Shown in pieces: positions 45,392 through 54,028 of a stretch of 64,000 nt of DNA. Made by a program: the position numbers and the translations under genes. The first letter of the stretch is position 1; every line of letters starts with the position of its first letter. The DNA is taken from NCBI GenBank assembly GCA_016716085.1, contig JADJWY010000024.1, positions 60,456 to 124,455 on the forward strand, written 5' to 3'. This stretch comes from Hahellaceae bacterium. Lineage in GTDB: Bacteria; Pseudomonadota; Gammaproteobacteria; Pseudomonadales; Oleiphilaceae. The notes under the pieces are model-generated. The model made no database searches, was not told the origin of the DNA, and was given only the letters and a program-made list of their open reading frames with translations.

Positions 45392-45997
45392 TTGACTTCC
45401 TTACTATGGAAAATTGACTTTGAGATGTTTGTCTTCGGTTGCCATTAAGATTCAAAGGCTTATCGCATTCAGCGGGCCACTAGGGCAACGTGGGCGTTAC
45501 GGGAGAGATCTCTCCTTGTAAGCATTTTGATTTCGATGAGCAATATGATCAATCTTTGTCCGTCTGTTTTGTGAGCTTTTTCTTGAACAAAGTTTGTAAA
45601 GTTACAAGACAAGATTCAGTTCGGTCTAGTTTAAACACCGGACTGGCATTTTCTCTTCATAAACTCGTGCGAAATCGTGTAATTCCATTCGCTACGCGTG
45701 TCTGTAGTAGACTTGATCTGTGTAAGCATCGACCGTCGTGGCCTGATCCATGGCGCGCATCTTCTGTTACCCGCATCTTTGCGACAGAGCCTCGCCCAAA
45801 CATCTCGTCTATGCCATGCACTAGCAGTAATGTCAGACCGGAACCCTCGGATCAAATGAAGGGGAGGTCGGTTTAAAAATACCGATGATCTCAAGATTTT
45901 CCAAACGGTCTACGACAGATTGAGGACCATCATGTAATCGTATTTCAACAAGTTATCCAGCTCCTTGACTTATACAATTAAGGAGACGTATTTTTCA
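45392..45997. other. 606-bp stretch without a supported gene
   Basis: It lies between the lipoprotein start and the stop of the L,D-transpeptidase, both on the minus strand, so it holds the lipoprotein promoter. It is AT-rich. Open frames exist on both strands but none has a ribosome site, signal peptide or known motif. No repeat ends or transposase remnants were recognised. Confidence 0.7.
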
Positions 45998-47620
45998 TCA
46001 CTCCTGCAACATCGCATAAAGCTGCCCATCCCGCTCATAAATATCCGGCTTGAAGTAAAAGGTGCCATCCGCATCGAACTCGACTGTCCAGTAAGCCATC
46101 AAAATCGGAACCGGCTTTTTCAGCATCACGTTCAGGGTTTTGCCGTCTTCAATCTGCTGGGTGATTCGTTCAAGTGACCAGGGTGGCGTATCGGCAAGCA
46201 AAATCTCAACCAGCGCCATCACATTTTCAACACGGATACAGCCAGAGCTGAAGGCACGCTGTTGCTTGCGGAACAGCTCCTGGTGGGGGGTGTCATGCAG
46301 GTACACAAAGAAGGGGTTCGGGAAGCGAATGGCGGCACGCCCCAGCGCACTCCGCGGTCCCGCTGACTGGCGAAGAATCACATTGCCGGGTCGAGTCCAG
46401 TCTATCAACGTTGGATCCAGCTCCTTGCCATGTCCATCCAGCACCCGTATACGATTGCTTGCCAGATAGCTCAGGTCGCTCTTCAGACGAGGCAGAATAT
46501 CTTCCTTATAAATCGTCGGCGGCACGGTCCAGTCAGGGTTGAGTGTGATCCGGGTAATTTCCGAGCGGAATTCGGGCGTGGTGCGGAATGGCTTTCCGAC
46601 CTGAATTCGGGCGCTCCAGCGCCGTTGATCCCGCTCAAAGTAGGAGGCTTTAAACCCGGCGATATCCACCAACACAAACGTTTCAGGGACGTCATGCAGG
46701 AGCCAGCGCGCCCGTTCCAGATTCACCTGAACCTGCGCGATCCGGTCGCTGACGGAATGGTTCAGTGCAGCCAGCGTCTGGCGGCCCACTGCGCCGTCGA
46801 CATCCAGATACTGATCTTCCTGAAACTGTGACACGGCCTGAGCGAGCCCTTCGTCAAAAAGACCTGGTTCAGCGGCCTCAAGCAACGTCAGGTTGCTGAC
46901 CGCCAGTCGCTCTCTCAACGCCAGGACACGTTCACCCTGCATACCCGGTTTCAAGGTCTCACCCTCAGGGATATGACGCCAGCCGCCCTGTTGGGCCTGC
47001 GTCAGCAAGGTGGCAAACGCCGCCTGTAGCTGGTGATAAATAGGATGGGTGGGACGTAAAGCTTGCAAACTATGCTCTAAATCACCGCCTTCGATCGCCT
47101 GGGTTAACTGGGTTAGTCGTACCTGCTGAGATAACTTGTCAGACGGGAAATTCCAGTGGGGATTGATCCGGCGCGGGTCAGTCTTGCCCCACTCCAGGTG
47201 CCGCATGGCCCGCATCAAGCCCTCAGTGGCTAATACATCCCGTTCGGCCTCTACCTGAACGGAACGGCCGGGTAGGGCGCCCGTCTCACGGTTCAACTTA
47301 TTGTCCAGCGCAACGAGGCGGCTGAGGTGATAATCCTCCGGGTTGAGCCCATCGCCTTTGAGACGGTCAAGCTCCAGTAACAGAGCATTCAGGCGGGGCG
47401 TATCCCACACCGGTTGATATTGGCGTTGCGCATAAAACTGGGTGACCGCCATGGCCAGCAGGTAAGGCTCATCGCCCCGATCACCTTCGCCGGGCTGGGC
47501 GACATGGCTATAGCGGCTGTGCAGGAGGTCGGCAAGGGCTTGTTCCGTCAGGCCGGCCTGAAGTGAGAGTGAAAAAAAGCATAAAAACAGGGTGAACAGA
47601 GGCATTTTTATTGGTTTCAT
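45998..47620 (-). CDS. murein L,D-transpeptidase (YcbB/LdtD type)
   Basis: Cross-links peptidoglycan through meso-diaminopimelate residues in the periplasm. About 540 residues with a signal peptide (LFTLFLCFFSLSLQAG), an N-terminal scaffold domain, a peptidoglycan-binding domain (ALRERLAVSN.., VSQFQEDQYLDVDGAVG) and a YkuD catalytic domain with HDTPHQ and SSGCIRVEN, where Cys461 is the nucleophile. I place the start at ATG 47620, since the longer frame begins with TTG and lacks a site. It is divergent from another L,D-transpeptidase gene. Confidence 0.92.
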   Translation of the reverse strand: MKPIKMPLFTLFLCFFSLSLQAGLTEQALADLLHSRYSHVAQPGEGDRGDEPYLLAMAVTQFYAQRQYQPVWDTPRLNALLLELDRLKGDGLNPEDYHLSRLVALDNKLNRETGALPGRSVQVEAERDVLATEGLMRAMRHLEWGKTDPRRINPHWNFPSDKLSQQVRLTQLTQAIEGGDLEHSLQALRPTHPIYHQLQAAFATLLTQAQQGGWRHIPEGETLKPGMQGERVLALRERLAVSNLTLLEAAEPGLFDEGLAQAVSQFQEDQYLDVDGAVGRQTLAALNHSVSDRIAQVQVNLERARWLLHDVPETFVLVDIAGFKASYFERDQRRWSARIQVGKPFRTTPEFRSEITRITLNPDWTVPPTIYKEDILPRLKSDLSYLASNRIRVLDGHGKELDPTLIDWTRPGNVILRQSAGPRSALGRAAIRFPNPFFVYLHDTPHQELFRKQQRAFSSGCIRVENVMALVEILLADTPPWSLERITQQIEDGKTLNVMLKKPVPILMAYWTVEFDADGTFYFKPDIYERDGQLYAMLQE

Positions 47621-47680
47621 GGGCCGTCCGGAGCACAAAGAAGTCAGAAAAGTGACGCAAAAAGCGGTCAATAATTACCC

Positions 47681-47709
47681 TTGTCAAAGAAACTAGTGTA
47701 AGCTAAGTA
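47681..47709 (+). promoter_or_regulatory. possible promoter of the small L,D-transpeptidase
   Basis: TTGTCA (47681-47686) and TAAGTA (47704-47709) are 17 bases apart. A 10-base perfect palindrome GTAGTACTAC (47707-47716) overlaps the -10, so a repressor could bind there. Confidence 0.4.
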
Positions 47710-47739
47710 GTACTACGTAAATAGATCTTGGTGACCTGC

Positions 47740-48462
47740 GTGCTGAAATTTGTATCCCGGTCTCTGCTGGCCGTGTGTCTGGCCAGCCTGTCTTCCTTCG
47801 CGCTGGCAGATATGGCGCATACCACACTGGCGAAACGCCTGGCTCAGTCGGCCCCTGAACTCAATTCCAATGTGCTGTCGCTGGCATTGACCGCGATGGA
47901 TTGCGCGGTGCGCAACGGAGAGTCCTCGTCCAATCGTCTGGCCGTGATTGATTACAGCCTGCCATCTTCCAAAGAACGCTTGTGGGTGTTCGATCTTAAA
48001 AAACAGAAGCTCATGCATAAAGAGCTGGTTGCGCATGGCAAAAATTCGGGCGAGAAAATGGCGAACCACTTTTCCAATCGCCTGGGCAGTCTGCAAACCA
48101 GCATTGGCTTGTTTCGCACACGAGATACCTATTACGGCAGTAACGGTTATTCCTTGCGCCTGGAAGGTCTGGAAGCCGGTGTCAATGACCGTGCGATGGA
48201 GCGAGCCATCGTCATGCACGGGGCGCCCTACGTCAGTCAGGCGTTTTCCCGGCAGCATGGGCGCATCGGTCGCAGTTGGGGCTGTCCGGCCGTGCGCGCG
48301 GGTGTGGCCCGAACCCTGATTGATAATCTCAAAGGGGGGCAATTTCTGTTCTCCTACTACCCCGATCAGCGTTGGTTACATACCTCGCTCTACCTGAATT
48401 GCCGTGAGCAGTTGGCCAGCGTGTCAACGTCTCTAACCGGATCGCCAGTCAGAAAACGTTAA
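47740..48462 (+). CDS. secreted L,D-transpeptidase catalytic-domain protein
   Basis: About 240 residues. A signal peptide (LKFVSRSLLAVCLASLSSFA) is followed by a YkuD-like catalytic domain of the 'murein L,D-transpeptidase catalytic domain' family, with His in VMHGAPYVS and Cys182 in RSWGCPAVR. TTG 47728 and GTG 47731 are alternative starts. It has no peptidoglycan-binding domain. It could attach or trim peptidoglycan. It is convergent with the next gene and shares its last 14 bases. Confidence 0.9.
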   Translation: MLKFVSRSLLAVCLASLSSFALADMAHTTLAKRLAQSAPELNSNVLSLALTAMDCAVRNGESSSNRLAVIDYSLPSSKERLWVFDLKKQKLMHKELVAHGKNSGEKMANHFSNRLGSLQTSIGLFRTRDTYYGSNGYSLRLEGLEAGVNDRAMERAIVMHGAPYVSQAFSRQHGRIGRSWGCPAVRAGVARTLIDNLKGGQFLFSYYPDQRWLHTSLYLNCREQLASVSTSLTGSPVRKR

Positions 48463-49702
48463 CGGCTAAACCGCCCACCACGGCGAGGGCGAGAGGCAAC
48501 AGGGCGCGAATTAACAGGGGGCGCCCACCAATAGAAAAGGCCATTGCCCCCTTCACCAGACTGTTAACCGAGGCCGCCAGTGTGATCGCAATGGCGGCAT
48601 CTCTCAGACTCATCATATCCCCCGCCTGACGCGACATCGTCAGCGTAACAGCATCCACATCGGTAATGCCTGACACCGCCGCCAGGATGAAAACGCCGGC
48701 CGTCCCCAGCCAGTCATTCAGTAGGTGCGACATGAGAATAATCAAGGTCAGAATCGTGGCAAACCCCATGGCCGAGGCCAGTTCCAGTGGATTCTGCTTC
48801 AACTCCAGGTTGGATTCGACCGGCTCACGAAACGTCAACCAGAGATAAATCGCCGGGAGATAGGTCAGAACCATCATGGTCAGGATGGAAGGCATCAGCG
48901 TTCGGCCCAGCTCCGGATTAATCAGCAGGCAGACCAGCAAAAGGCGAGGAAACATAGTGCCACAGGCGGTCAGAATTCCACTGGCCAATAACCCGCTGAT
49001 ACTGTGATTATCCCGGCATAGGCGGGCAAAATGCAGCGTCAGTGCGGTGGAGGAGCTGAGTCCGGCAAATAAGCTGGTAAACATAAGACCCCGGCTGGTT
49101 CCGCCAATGCGCACAGCAAAATAGCCCAGAAATGAGATGCTGGCAATCAACACCACCATCCACCAGATTTCATATGGGTTGAGCGCTTTCCAGGGGCCAT
49201 AGCCCTGATTGGGCAGCGCGGTCAGCATGACAACTGAAATCAGCAAAAGCTTGAGCGCGGCATCCAGTTCGTTATCCTTGAGCTTGGCCAGCAGACCATG
49301 AATTTCTTCCTTGTTATCCAGAATAATAGCGGTCACGATGGCGCAGGACGCCGCCGTGGTCCAAAGCCCCTCACCAGCCAGAAGGCCAAATGCGTAGGTG
49401 AGCAGGGTGCCGATGACGCTGGTAATGCTGAGGTCTTTAACCCGGTCCTGACTGCGCCAATAGGCCGCGATGACGACCAGCGAAATACAAATCAAAATAG
49501 TTGGAATTACCCAGGGGCCAAAATCACGCGCCAGAATCGCAGAGATACCCCCCAACAGCCCCACCAAGGTAAAGGTCCGAACACCGGCAATCCGTTCGCC
49601 TGGCCCCTTCGCCCGTGACACCCAGCCGCGCTGGATGCCAATCAAAAGCCCCAGTGCCAGTGCGATGCCAAGATTGCTCAGATCATTCAGATTGGGCGTC
49701 AT
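48449..49702 (-). CDS. MgtC/SapB-DUF4010 membrane protein
   Basis: A 417-residue inner-membrane protein of about a dozen segments. The N-terminal part has the MgtC motif LGIALALGLLIGIQRGW with RIAGVRTFTLVGLLGG; the C-terminal part is DUF4010 (SGITDVDAVTLTMSRQAG). Possibly linked to magnesium or stress, though the role of this double-domain type is not known. Its 3' end overlaps the convergent L,D-transpeptidase gene by 14 bases. Confidence 0.9.
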   Translation of the reverse strand: MTPNLNDLSNLGIALALGLLIGIQRGWVSRAKGPGERIAGVRTFTLVGLLGGISAILARDFGPWVIPTILICISLVVIAAYWRSQDRVKDLSITSVIGTLLTYAFGLLAGEGLWTTAASCAIVTAIILDNKEEIHGLLAKLKDNELDAALKLLLISVVMLTALPNQGYGPWKALNPYEIWWMVVLIASISFLGYFAVRIGGTSRGLMFTSLFAGLSSSTALTLHFARLCRDNHSISGLLASGILTACGTMFPRLLLVCLLINPELGRTLMPSILTMMVLTYLPAIYLWLTFREPVESNLELKQNPLELASAMGFATILTLIILMSHLLNDWLGTAGVFILAAVSGITDVDAVTLTMSRQAGDMMSLRDAAIAITLAASVNSLVKGAMAFSIGGRPLLIRALLPLALAVVGGLAVNVF

Positions 49703-49717
49703 CGGACGGGAAACCTC

Positions 49718-50083
49718 CTAATTACTCACAGAGGAGCGGAAGATGAAATACACCGCCCCCAGCATACACAACGCAGCCCACAGGTAGTCCCATTTAAGCG
49801 ACTCTTTCATGTAGAAAACAGCAAACGGAACAAAGACCGAGAGCGTGATCACTTCCTGCAGGATCTTGAGTTGCCCCAGGTTCAATGCAGTATAGCCAAT
49901 GCGGTTGGCCGGAACCTGCAGCAGGTACTCAAACAAGGCGATGCCCCAACTGACAAACGCCGCCAGATACCAGGGCTTTTCATTCATATGCTTGAGGTGA
50001 CCATACCAGGCCATCGTCATAAACAGGTTGCTGCAGATCAGCAAGCCGGTGGTTATCCAAAGTGGTGAGAGCAGGCCGTTCAT
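49718..50083 (-). CDS. DUF486 (DMT-like) membrane protein
   Basis: A 121-residue protein with four hydrophobic segments and the DUF486 core MAWYGHLKHMNEKPWYLAAF and LNLGQLKILQEVITLSVF. Role unknown. Its ATG shares one base with the stop of the upstream ribbon-helix-helix gene (TGATG), so it is translated from the same message. Confidence 0.9.
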   Translation of the reverse strand: MNGLLSPLWITTGLLICSNLFMTMAWYGHLKHMNEKPWYLAAFVSWGIALFEYLLQVPANRIGYTALNLGQLKILQEVITLSVFVPFAVFYMKESLKWDYLWAALCMLGAVYFIFRSSVSN

Positions 50084-50301
50084 CACGATGTGCGCCCCGA
50101 TCTGGAGGGTTTGGATTTTGCCGGTAACCCGGTGGCGGTTTCCATCCAGTCTGTCCCCAGTCGCGCCTCAATATATTCGCGTATCAGTTGACGCACCTTT
50201 TGTGAAGGCGTGACATCTTCTTTGGCACACAGGGTCTCGAACAGGGCTTTCTTGCGCGGGTCAATGAGCAGGGTGAGTCGTGCGGTACGTTCTTCCATCA
50301 T
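50083..50301 (-). CDS. ribbon-helix-helix protein (CopG-like), 72 aa
   Basis: A short basic protein (RTARLTLLIDPRKKALFETL) that fits a ribbon-helix-helix DNA-binding domain, with a charged tail ending KPSRSGRTS. No toxin gene is attached; instead it is coupled to DUF486. It is probably a small repressor of this two-gene unit. An AGGA sequence precedes the start. Confidence 0.78.
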   Translation of the reverse strand: MMEERTARLTLLIDPRKKALFETLCAKEDVTPSQKVRQLIREYIEARLGTDWMETATGLPAKSKPSRSGRTS

Positions 50302-50395
50302 GTGTCCTATATGTTAATCAGATTAACATTGAGTGTTCATGGGTTTTAAATTTAAATTAAAGGGTGCGGTTGATCAATGTTGTCAGGGAGGTTTC

Positions 50396-52117
50396 ATGCC
50401 ACATCGTTCCCATCTACTCTCGTTACGCCTGGGACATGCCTTGCGCGAAAGTCTTCAAAGTGGCTACTCACGCCGGGATTTACTCGCCGACATGATTGCC
50501 GGGCTCACGATTGGCATCATCGCCATTCCGCTCTCCATGGCGTTGGCGATTGCCAGTGGCGTGGCGCCCCAATACGGCCTGTATACCGCCATCATTGCCG
50601 GTTTTGTAATTGCGCTGACGGGCGGGTCGCGTTTCAGTATTTCCGGCCCAACAGCCGCCTTCGTCGTCATCCTTTTTCCCGTCGCCGAAAAATTCGGTTT
50701 GGGGGGGCTGCTCCTCGCGACACTCATGGCGGGTTGCATGCTCGTCCTCATGGCCCTGCTGCGACTGGGGCGCCTGATCGAATACATTCCTGAACCCGTC
50801 ACCCTGGGATTTACCGGGGGTATTGCCATCGTCATCGCGTTCTTGCAGGTTCCCGACTTTCTGGGACTCACGCTCAACGGTACCGCTGAACATTTTCTGG
50901 GTAAACTGATGCTGATTGGCACCTCACTTGGAACTCTTCAGCCCGCTGCATTGCTGGTCGCGCTTGCGACCTTGATGGTCTTTCTGCTCTGGCCGCGCCT
51001 AAAAATGCCGATTCCTGCCCATCTGCCTGCCGTTGTGGTTGGCACGGTAACCGCCGCAACCATCAACGCGCTGGGGGGCGAGGTGGAAACAATCGGCTCA
51101 CGCTTCACCTATCTGCTGGCCGACGGCACCCCCGGTCAGGGAATTCCGCCTATCTTGCCCCATTTTGAGTGGCCCTGGCTGCAACCTGGGCCAGGCGGAC
51201 AGCCCCTGGATCTGAGTTGGACGCTCATTCAGGCACTTTTACCGGCTGCCTTCGCCATGGCGATGCTGGGGGCGATTGAATCCCTGCTGTGTGCAGTGGT
51301 GCTGGACGGTATGACTGGACGTCGCCACAGCGCGAACAGTGAATTACTTGGGCAGGGTCTGGGTAATCTGATCGCGCCCTTCTGGGGAGGGATAACGGCG
51401 ACGGCGGCACTGGCTCGCTCCGCCGCCAATGTCAGGGCCGGCGCCCGATCACCCATCGCCGCGATGACTCATGCGGGTGTCGTGCTATTGGCACTGGCCT
51501 TCCTGGCCAATGTCCTGGCCTGGATACCCATGCCGGCGATGGCAGCCATGCTGATGATCGTCGCCTGGAACATGAGCGAGGCACCCAAGGCCTTGCGACT
51601 GCTCAAAAAGGTCCCGGGCAGCGATATCGCCGTGTTCTTTACCTGCCTGGTGCTCACGGTGGTTTTCGACATGGTGATTGCCATCACTGCCGGCATACTG
51701 TTGGCTGCTTTACTCTTCCTTAAAGACATTGCGGCTATGACCAAAGTGGCGGACATCAGTCAAAATGACCGCTGGGTCGATTGCGAGTTACCCCAGGGCT
51801 GGCGCGTCTACAAAATCAATGGGCCGCTCTTCTTTGCCGCTGCCGACCGGGTGTTTGGTGAGCTACGGCAACTTGCGCAGGGGGCCAGGGGGATCGTGTT
51901 GTATCTGGACGCCGTTCCGCTGCTCGATGCCGGTGGCTTGTCGGCCTTCGAGCATTTTCTCGCGACTTCCAGGGCCGCGGGAACTCAGGTTTACGTGGCG
52001 GATGTGCAGTTCCAACCGCTGAAAACCCTGGCAAAAGCGGATATTCAACCCGATGAACATTCCCGCTACTTCTCCAGTCTGCGACAGGCACTGGATGCCC
52101 TTCCGGAGGCTACGTGA
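50396..52117 (+). CDS. SulP-family anion transporter with STAS domain
   Basis: A 573-residue SLC26/SulP protein for sulfate, bicarbonate or another anion. The ATG at 50396 follows a GGGAGG site, which I prefer to the upstream start. About 10-12 membrane segments begin at DMIAGLTIGIIAIPLSMALA, with RFSISGPTAAFVVIL and EAPKALRLLKKVPG. The C-terminal STAS domain (about 470-560) has LYLDAVPLLDAGGLSAFEHF. It overlaps the next gene by a GTGA, so they are translationally coupled. Confidence 0.92.
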   Translation: MPHRSHLLSLRLGHALRESLQSGYSRRDLLADMIAGLTIGIIAIPLSMALAIASGVAPQYGLYTAIIAGFVIALTGGSRFSISGPTAAFVVILFPVAEKFGLGGLLLATLMAGCMLVLMALLRLGRLIEYIPEPVTLGFTGGIAIVIAFLQVPDFLGLTLNGTAEHFLGKLMLIGTSLGTLQPAALLVALATLMVFLLWPRLKMPIPAHLPAVVVGTVTAATINALGGEVETIGSRFTYLLADGTPGQGIPPILPHFEWPWLQPGPGGQPLDLSWTLIQALLPAAFAMAMLGAIESLLCAVVLDGMTGRRHSANSELLGQGLGNLIAPFWGGITATAALARSAANVRAGARSPIAAMTHAGVVLLALAFLANVLAWIPMPAMAAMLMIVAWNMSEAPKALRLLKKVPGSDIAVFFTCLVLTVVFDMVIAITAGILLAALLFLKDIAAMTKVADISQNDRWVDCELPQGWRVYKINGPLFFAAADRVFGELRQLAQGARGIVLYLDAVPLLDAGGLSAFEHFLATSRAAGTQVYVADVQFQPLKTLAKADIQPDEHSRYFSSLRQALDALPEAT

Positions 52118-52908
52118 ATTACCTCGACCCGGACATGATCGAGGCCTGGGCTCACTACCAGGGTGAAGCCGGAGGCAAACTCTCCGCCTATTTCCAGGAT
52201 GAGTGGGGTGAAATACTGGTCGTCTCCCACAAGCGGCAGCGCATACTGACGTTTGACGCGCGAAACGAACAAAGCAGCATGGACATCAAGCGGCCCCATT
52301 ATCTGCAGCACGACTACACCCAGGCCATGATGCTCGGCCTGATTTTCGCAGAAGCCAAAAGCGTCGTCATTCTGGGTGTTGGAGGCGGTTGCCTGCTTCG
52401 CGCATTACATTATGCATTCCCGCATCTGCCAATACAGGCCGTTGAACTGCGTGAAAAAGTCGTCGAAGCTGCGGAACACTTCTTCGGCCTGCCACAAGCC
52501 CCGCATATCGATCTAATCATCGGGGATGCGCAGGACTGGCTCGCACAGGCCGCGCCCGCAAGCGCCTCACACCTCTTTGCCGACCTTTTTCTCGCCGATG
52601 GTTTTGTCGACTATCAACTGCATCGCCGCTTTATCAGCCATGCCAGCCGTACCCTCACGGAAGATGGCTGCCTTATTCTGAACCTCCACCATCAACCCAA
52701 CCCCAGCAGCGATTTTGTCTGCCTGCTGCGCGCTTATTTCCCTTCGCTCTTCTGGGCCAATGTCGACAGCGGTAACACGCTTCTGTTTGCTAGCCGAAAA
52801 ACACCTGTGCAAGTAGAATCCATCGCCTGGGAAGAGGACGTCATCGAGTTGGGAGAACGCCTGGATCTTTCACTGGACCGAATGCTCTCCCGCCTGGAAT
52901 GTTTATGA
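52114..52908 (+). CDS. spermidine synthase-like methyltransferase-fold protein
   Basis: A 264-residue protein with the SAM/decarboxy-SAM Rossmann motif VVILGVGGGCLLRALHYAF and an acidic ELREKVVEAA motif, then IIGDAQDWL and LFLADGF. This is the SpeE-like fold without proof of polyamine activity. It starts with GTG inside the SulP stop. The pairing of an anion transporter with this enzyme is uncommon. It converges with the Cache-like gene and overlaps it by six bases. Confidence 0.87.
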   Translation: MNYLDPDMIEAWAHYQGEAGGKLSAYFQDEWGEILVVSHKRQRILTFDARNEQSSMDIKRPHYLQHDYTQAMMLGLIFAEAKSVVILGVGGGCLLRALHYAFPHLPIQAVELREKVVEAAEHFFGLPQAPHIDLIIGDAQDWLAQAAPASASHLFADLFLADGFVDYQLHRRFISHASRTLTEDGCLILNLHHQPNPSSDFVCLLRAYFPSLFWANVDSGNTLLFASRKTPVQVESIAWEEDVIELGERLDLSLDRMLSRLECL

Positions 52909-53481
52909 GCGACGCAGGCCCAAGCCCAACAGTAAACCCGCCACAAATAGAGACAATCCTGCATACGCCGCATAGCGACGCGAATCATAGGCCTCAGTGC
53001 CATTGATGTCTGCCACCAAATACCAGTTTGGCGCGCCAGGAGCGTTCAGCGGGAAGAAGGCGAGCAGGCGCTTACCAATAGAGGAAGTCACCGGCTGCAG
53101 TTGATCATTCAAAGTGAAATCACCCTTAAACTCCTCGCTCAGCTTTTTGTCGACCAGCTCTGCGATTGGATGGGCAATGATGGTTGATGTCTCGTTAATG
53201 AGAAATGCATGCCCCAGTTGGCGAAAACGGAGCCGGTTTACGAGCTCGATTGCCGCAGACGGAATGGCATCTGAAGTGATTGAATTGACCGGGTCGTTCG
53301 TGTTTTGGTTAAGCAGAAGTTTAATCAGATGGGCATTGGCCGTGCCAATTCCATTCACTTCGCCCAACAAGCGCTGATCGGCAACCTTGAAGCATTTTAT
53401 GCCACTGTAGGTTGCAAAGGTAAGCAGTAGACACGCCAGGACGAGCATCATTGCGTTTCGTTTAGCCAGTAGTTGGGGCAT
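52903..53481 (-). CDS. small membrane protein with a Cache-like periplasmic domain
   Basis: About 192 residues. A first membrane segment (AMMLVLACLLLTFATYSGI) is followed by a roughly 140-residue domain (from DQRLLGEVNGIG through GTEAYDSRRYAAYA) that resembles the outer sensing part of chemoreceptors, including LGHAFLINETSTIIAHP. A second segment LSLFVAGLLLGLGL ends the protein. There is no cytoplasmic signalling part. I prefer ATG 53481 with AAGGAA upstream. A sensor that acts through a partner is possible; the family call is an inference. Confidence 0.7.
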   Translation of the reverse strand: MPQLLAKRNAMMLVLACLLLTFATYSGIKCFKVADQRLLGEVNGIGTANAHLIKLLLNQNTNDPVNSITSDAIPSAAIELVNRLRFRQLGHAFLINETSTIIAHPIAELVDKKLSEEFKGDFTLNDQLQPVTSSIGKRLLAFFPLNAPGAPNWYLVADINGTEAYDSRRYAAYAGLSLFVAGLLLGLGLRRS

Positions 53482-53613
53482 AGGTATTTCCTTCAGAATG
53501 GAAAAGGTGGTCATCGGGCGCGGTGAAGTAATTTATTCCTTCGCGCCCATTCATTTTTTCGATGGTCACGCTATGATATTGCGTCACTATCCTTATAAAA
53601 AGCATTGACGCCC

Positions 53614-54009
53614 ATGGAAAGACGTAAATTTATCAAGCTCATCCTTCCGCTGGCCGCAGCAGTCGCTGCACCCTTTGAACTACATGCCAGCGCGCGCCAG
53701 GCAAAAGAGGCGAAATCAAATTCGTTGGCCCGACTGTTTTCCGATCCTCAAAGTGCGGCTGGCCTGGGAAAAGCCTTTGTTGCCAGTTTCGGCGAATCGT
53801 TTGATCGTGAGCGTGTAATGCGCGAGTGGTTGCAAGATGATTTGTTTAAACAGTTGATGGGGGCTCCAACTGCGCCAGGGAGTCGCCGTGACCTTTCGAC
53901 CCGATTGATTGCTGATTTCAATGAGGGGGTTACCGTTTCTGTTGATGGATGGGTGCTCTCTCAGACAGAAGCGCGGTTGTGCGGGTTAATTTATTTGCAG
54001 TCGGTCTAG
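53614..54009 (+). CDS. Tat-signal small subunit (gluconate 2-dehydrogenase subunit 3-like)
   Basis: A 131-residue protein with a twin-arginine signal ERRKFIKLILPLAAAVAAPF, followed by a short helical part. It is encoded 19 bp before a GMC oxidoreductase, and in known membrane sugar dehydrogenases such a small subunit carries the GMC partner through the Tat pathway. The family call is weak; it is shorter than typical subunit 3 proteins. No cytochrome c subunit is adjacent. Confidence 0.65.
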   Translation: MERRKFIKLILPLAAAVAAPFELHASARQAKEAKSNSLARLFSDPQSAAGLGKAFVASFGESFDRERVMREWLQDDLFKQLMGAPTAPGSRRDLSTRLIADFNEGVTVSVDGWVLSQTEARLCGLIYLQSV

Positions 54010-54028
54010 GGAAGGGAGTTTTACACAC

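Noticed and set aside
45490..45876. A 128-codon open frame, and minus-strand frames over 45631-45894
   Set aside because: Cysteine/serine/proline-rich translation without motif or ribosome site; a fragment on the minus strand looked faintly like a polymerase or transposase remnant but could not be supported.
53557..53590. A TGG...TTGC pattern upstream of the Tat-signal gene resembling a sigma-54 promoter
   Set aside because: The spacing between GG and GC is too long for a -24/-12 site.
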